From an uncultured Bacteroidales bacterium (GTDB taxonomy: Bacteria > Bacteroidota > Bacteroidia > Bacteroidales > CAIXZF01), in assembly GCA_903923925.1 (NCBI GenBank), contig CAIXZF010000076.1, positions 1 to 37,325 of the forward strand: a DNA stretch of 37,325 nt. Direction: 5' to 3'. The notes beneath the pieces are model-generated. The model was not told where the DNA came from. It saw only the letters and a program-made list of their open reading frames with translations, and ran no database searches. The position numbers and the translations under genes were made by a program. This document shows positions 34,561 to 37,325 of the stretch, piece by piece. How positions within the stretch are numbered: position 1 is the first letter of the stretch; each line of letters begins with the position of its first letter.

Positions 34561-35844
34561 TTATTTGAACAAACCCTGGACCAATTCCTGACTGGATAAG
34601 GTACTAAACCCGGTAAAGCCAGCGCTAAATTGCATGTTGCCCAAACCACCATTCATGCCCAGGAAGCTAGCCATTTGCGCACTTCCCATAATAGCCTTAA
34701 TCTGTGAAGAACCAATAATGTTTTGGACTTTTAATGCAGGCTCTACAACGTTTATTCCTGAGGCTGATCGGAGAGCAACACATTCAAGGCCTGATTTGAG
34801 AATTGAGGAAGAACTTATCGCATTACCCTCCTGAGATCTAATCATATAGGACATTCCATTTGAAGAAACATGTGCAAACAATTTCAGTTCCGCAGAATTT
34901 AATAAGATTGGTTCAAATGACAAATTAGATGCATTGTATAAAACCCCAATCAATTTAGAACTTAAATCCTTGGAGGAAGAACTAACCGCCTTGTTAGATT
35001 GTTGTGATCCCATTGCTGAAATCTGGGCTGCATCTATGGCTTTTAGATCGCCATTTGCCAGGATAAATTCCCAATTAGAACCTATTTGCTGCTGACTATT
35101 AAACTCTCCCAATGCCTCCAAACCGTATCCAAGTGCGTTTTTAAAAATTTCCTGCGATCCCATGGTAATTTTCAGAAGGTTTAAAGCCATCGGCTTGTCC
35201 TGGAGCAAACCTGCTGTTTGGATTCCTTTTATGAGCAAACGGTCGCGTATCGACTTTAATTGAACAAATTCGTCCTTCCTGCTTTTTAGCGACTTGTTTG
35301 AAAGCATAAAATTGTCCATGCTCAACAGTGCTACCGACAGAAGAGAATCTTTCTCATTCAGATTTTTAACATAATTACCGAATTCTCTCAGATTTTTTTC
35401 CACATCCAAAGATTCATCCGATTTTTTCTCATAAAATCCAGCGAGCATCACTACGGTAGTTTCCAGCGTTTTGTTGTTGTTTTTTATGAAATCTGAAAAG
35501 TCCTTTACCAATAGCAGATTTTTATAGCCCTCCTGTTTGTCGTTGAAACCTTTCTGCTGATAAATAGTGACACAGGAATCTATTTTATTTGTAAGATCTG
35601 TAGTGAAAGCAGCGAAATAAATCAAGCCGCTAATCATACTTTTTAACTGGGCAGTATCTGATGTAAATTCACTTCTGAGCTTGATGTCCTGCTCTGTCAT
35701 CTGGCTCTTACGGAATTTGTCGGCTTTCCCGAAAGTTCCGGATGTAATACCCTTAAACGCTGATGGGAAAATTAAGGACATAGCGATTATACCCACAACA
35801 AGAATGAGTACTACTCCCAATACGATTTTTGATTGTTTTTTCAT
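34561..35844 (-). CDS. Membrane-anchored protein of unknown function
   Basis: I do not recognise this 427-residue protein. It has a basic N-terminus and one membrane segment (about 7-29, IVLGVVLILVVGIIAMSLIF), then a mostly helical, charged region (about 50-230) that predicts coiled-coil or helical-bundle structure, and a C-terminal third rich in Ser, Gly, Ala and Met (GMNGGLGNMQFSAGFTGFST). There is no lipobox and no catalytic motif that I can name. It sits 12 bases after the anti-sigma gene and 33 bases before the zinc-peptidase gene, so it probably belongs to the same envelope-directed regulon. Confidence 0.8.
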   Translation of the reverse strand: MKKQSKIVLGVVLILVVGIIAMSLIFPSAFKGITSGTFGKADKFRKSQMTEQDIKLRSEFTSDTAQLKSMISGLIYFAAFTTDLTNKIDSCVTIYQQKGFNDKQEGYKNLLLVKDFSDFIKNNNKTLETTVVMLAGFYEKKSDESLDVEKNLREFGNYVKNLNEKDSLLSVALLSMDNFMLSNKSLKSRKDEFVQLKSIRDRLLIKGIQTAGLLQDKPMALNLLKITMGSQEIFKNALGYGLEALGEFNSQQQIGSNWEFILANGDLKAIDAAQISAMGSQQSNKAVSSSSKDLSSKLIGVLYNASNLSFEPILLNSAELKLFAHVSSNGMSYMIRSQEGNAISSSSILKSGLECVALRSASGINVVEPALKVQNIIGSSQIKAIMGSAQMASFLGMNGGLGNMQFSAGFTGFSTLSSQELVQGLFK

Positions 35845-35856
35845 GACAATTCTTTA

Positions 35857-36642
35857 TTAATTATTTGATTTATTAATAGTTATTTTGTTCTGATATAAGG
35901 GCTGTCCGTCCTGCATTATTTTAAATGCTATATCGTTGGAAAGCTTGTTACTGTTCGATAATTGAATGATATATTTATTGTCGCCCGTATTGTTGATATG
36001 GACATAATTCACCGCAGTAAACAGGGTAGATTGTTTATTTACATTCACATTCCGGATGTTAAGTACAGTAAAGTTTTTGTTATCAAATTCAAGGATGGTA
36101 TTAACAGCTTGTGAAGAGGAAAGATTGAGGTCAATCTCAACAATATCAGCTGTATACCTTACGTTGCATACCGCCTTCGCCAAACTTCCTTCGTAAAGAA
36201 GATTATCAGCCACCTTCATATTTTCAAATGTATTCGAACCTGCAAAAGTTCCTTTAACCGCTTCTTTCGTTTTAGAAGAAAGGCTTAAATCTGTTTTGAG
36301 AAAGCTGAATATCAGAAATCCAATAAAAACACCTGTAATGAAAATGAAACTCATCCTGAAAACCGGTTGTTGCCAGAAACTTATCGAAAATTTCGGTTCC
36401 ATTATATTTTTCGTTTTATACTGTTCCCAATTAATCCGGCCAAGAATTTCAGACTTTAAATCCGGCACAACTTCACTGTTTCCCGATTTTCCGAATTGAT
36501 CTTTTACCTTCTCACATTGTTTCATCAAAATCGCTGCCTCTGGATGTTCCCCCAGGTAAAGTTTCAGTTCCTCCTGTTCGGCAGCATTTAATTCACCGTC
36601 AAGCATCCGGTAAATATTCTCTAAGATGTTTTTTTCATTCAT
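35857..36642 (-). CDS. Anti-sigma factor, single-pass membrane
   Basis: Protein of 261 residues. Residues 1-90 form a cytoplasmic helical domain (ENIYRMLDGELNAAEQEELK) as in ECF anti-sigma factors. It lacks the zinc-binding His-x3-Cys-x2-Cys motif, so it would be a non-zinc anti-sigma domain. One membrane helix follows (about 95-115, FRMSFIFITGVFIGFLIFSFL), then a periplasmic domain of about 140 residues. It should hold the adjacent sigma factor until an envelope signal releases it. The start overlaps the sigma gene by eight bases, a strong sign of coupled expression. Confidence 0.85.
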   Translation of the reverse strand: MNEKNILENIYRMLDGELNAAEQEELKLYLGEHPEAAILMKQCEKVKDQFGKSGNSEVVPDLKSEILGRINWEQYKTKNIMEPKFSISFWQQPVFRMSFIFITGVFIGFLIFSFLKTDLSLSSKTKEAVKGTFAGSNTFENMKVADNLLYEGSLAKAVCNVRYTADIVEIDLNLSSSQAVNTILEFDNKNFTVLNIRNVNVNKQSTLFTAVNYVHINNTGDNKYIIQLSNSNKLSNDIAFKIMQDGQPLYQNKITINKSNN

Positions 36643-37180
36643 CGCCTGGAAACCCTTTCTGAAGAAGTACCTTCCTTAATTGTTCTCTTGCAATAAAAAG
36701 ACGGGATTTTACCTTTTTTAATGATACGCCACTAATTTCAGACAGCTCCTCATAGGATAACTGACTGTAATATTTTAAGATGAGTAAACTTCGGTAATCT
36801 TCAGGCAGTTCCATTAAACCTGAGTGCAGCAAAGTATTCATTCGTTCCGGATCTTCCTGTGTGGTTTCGTCGGCAATTGCATACTGTACTTCCTGAAGCC
36901 TCTCTGTTGAATGATATCTCTTTAACCAGCTTAGTGTTTCGTTAAGAGCAATACGATAAAACCAGCTAAAAAACCGGTGCTTGAAATTGAAGGTTCTCAG
37001 CTTTTCATATGTTTTTACAAAGATATCCTGAGTGATATCCTTTGCATTCTCCACATCGCCAACCATTCTGAGTACCATTGTAAATATTGTTTTTTGATAG
37101 CGTTCAATCAACACTTCAAAGGAAGAAACACTTCCGTTGATAACTTCAAAAACGAGTTCATTATCGTCTTTTCTAATCAT
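36635..37180 (-). CDS. ECF-type RNA polymerase sigma factor
   Basis: Protein of 181 residues, the usual size for an ECF sigma. Region 2 is ERYQKTIFTMVLRMVGDVENAKDITQDIFVKTYEKL followed by FKHRFFSWFYRIALNE (split here as two blocks: AKDITQDIFVKTYEKL and SWFYRIALNE); region 4 is MELPEDYRSLLILKYYSQLS with EISGVSLKKVKSRLF as the helix-turn-helix. It is first in an operon with its anti-sigma factor (eight-base overlap), an anchored unknown and a peptidase/propeller protein. ECF operons of this type usually autoregulate; I could not find a convincing ECF promoter in the short upstream gap. Confidence 0.93.
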   Translation of the reverse strand: MIRKDDNELVFEVINGSVSSFEVLIERYQKTIFTMVLRMVGDVENAKDITQDIFVKTYEKLRTFNFKHRFFSWFYRIALNETLSWLKRYHSTERLQEVQYAIADETTQEDPERMNTLLHSGLMELPEDYRSLLILKYYSQLSYEELSEISGVSLKKVKSRLFIAREQLRKVLLQKGFPGDE

Positions 37181-37235
37181 AATTACCTAACCTGGACGAG
37201 CCAGAACCAAACAGGGGAAATGTTAACTTTACAGG

Positions 37236-37325
37236 ATGGAACTCCTTACAGAAACTTACAAAGGGAAAATAGCCTTAGTACTTTCATGTTACGATAGGCT
37301 CATTCTCACTGGCACAATGCCAGAA
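37236..37325 (+). CDS. Start of an unidentified gene, cut by the window edge
   Basis: ATG 37236 opens a frame of 30 codons with no stop before the end of the window. It begins MELLTETYKGKIALVLSCYD and continues with RLILTGTMPE. The phrase GKI-VLSCYDR-I-TGT-P resembles the start of a family of long, often multi-copy hypothetical proteins that I remember from environmental genomes and that behave like mobile genes; I cannot confirm this from 30 residues. The gene is divergent from the sigma factor gene with 55 bases between them. Confidence 0.55.
   Translation, partial: MELLTETYKGKIALVLSCYDRLILTGTMPE

Overview
This 37.3 kb window looks like chromosome of an anaerobic member of the Bacteroidota (Bacteroidia). 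The grounds are a type IX secretion (T9SS) sorting domain on a secreted nuclease, a TonB-dependent receptor with a carboxypeptidase-regulatory-like N-terminus, a Spy/CpxP-like periplasmic protein, AT-rich leaders with almost no Shine-Dalgarno sequences, promoter boxes of the TAnnTTTG type, an ECF sigma/anti-sigma pair, and intergenic GGCAGRR-type heptamer repeats. A glycyl radical enzyme with its activase indicates at least part-time anaerobic life. I saw no tRNA, rRNA, CRISPR array or complete insertion sequence.

Layout. 1-505: non-coding repeats (heptamer tracts, a 113-bp unit repeated at a 180-bp period, a 15-bp-stem palindrome). 506-5619: secreted endonuclease-like protein (+), then TonB receptor, Spy/CpxP-like protein and DUF2461 protein (-). 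5731-12232: YyaL-type thioredoxin-domain protein, GT-C-like membrane protein, ClC-CBS chloride channel (-), exonuclease III. 12238-12303: a second copy of the heptamer-plus-palindrome repeat. 12352-17596: OmpA-type lipoprotein, glycyl radical enzyme plus activase, C39-like lipoprotein.

17664-31006 (all -) is the most unusual part: eleven tightly spaced genes that appear to form one operon. In order of transcription they are: NMT1/THI5-like binding lipoprotein; Cache-HAMP histidine kinase; response regulator-PP2C phosphatase; RsbW-like kinase; STAS protein; TrpX-like binding protein; STAS protein with a large unassigned C-terminal domain; TrpY-like permease; TrpZ-like ATPase; a lipoprotein carrying three sets of amino-acid-binding lobes in permuted order fused to a permease; and an amino-acid-type ABC ATPase with a C-terminal extension resembling a degenerate RsbW-type ATPase domain. 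A complete partner-switching cascade is thus interleaved with parts of three solute uptake systems, and partner-switch-like domains also occur inside or between transporter genes. No sigma factor lies in this operon. My working hypothesis is that transport state and the phospho-switch are coupled directly.

31007-31587 is non-coding and holds degenerate dispersed-repeat hairpins. 31588-37180 (-) is a second operon: ECF sigma factor, anti-sigma factor, an anchored protein of unknown function, and a 979-residue zinc-peptidase/beta-propeller/outer-membrane protein. A + strand gene starts at 37236 and runs off the right edge.
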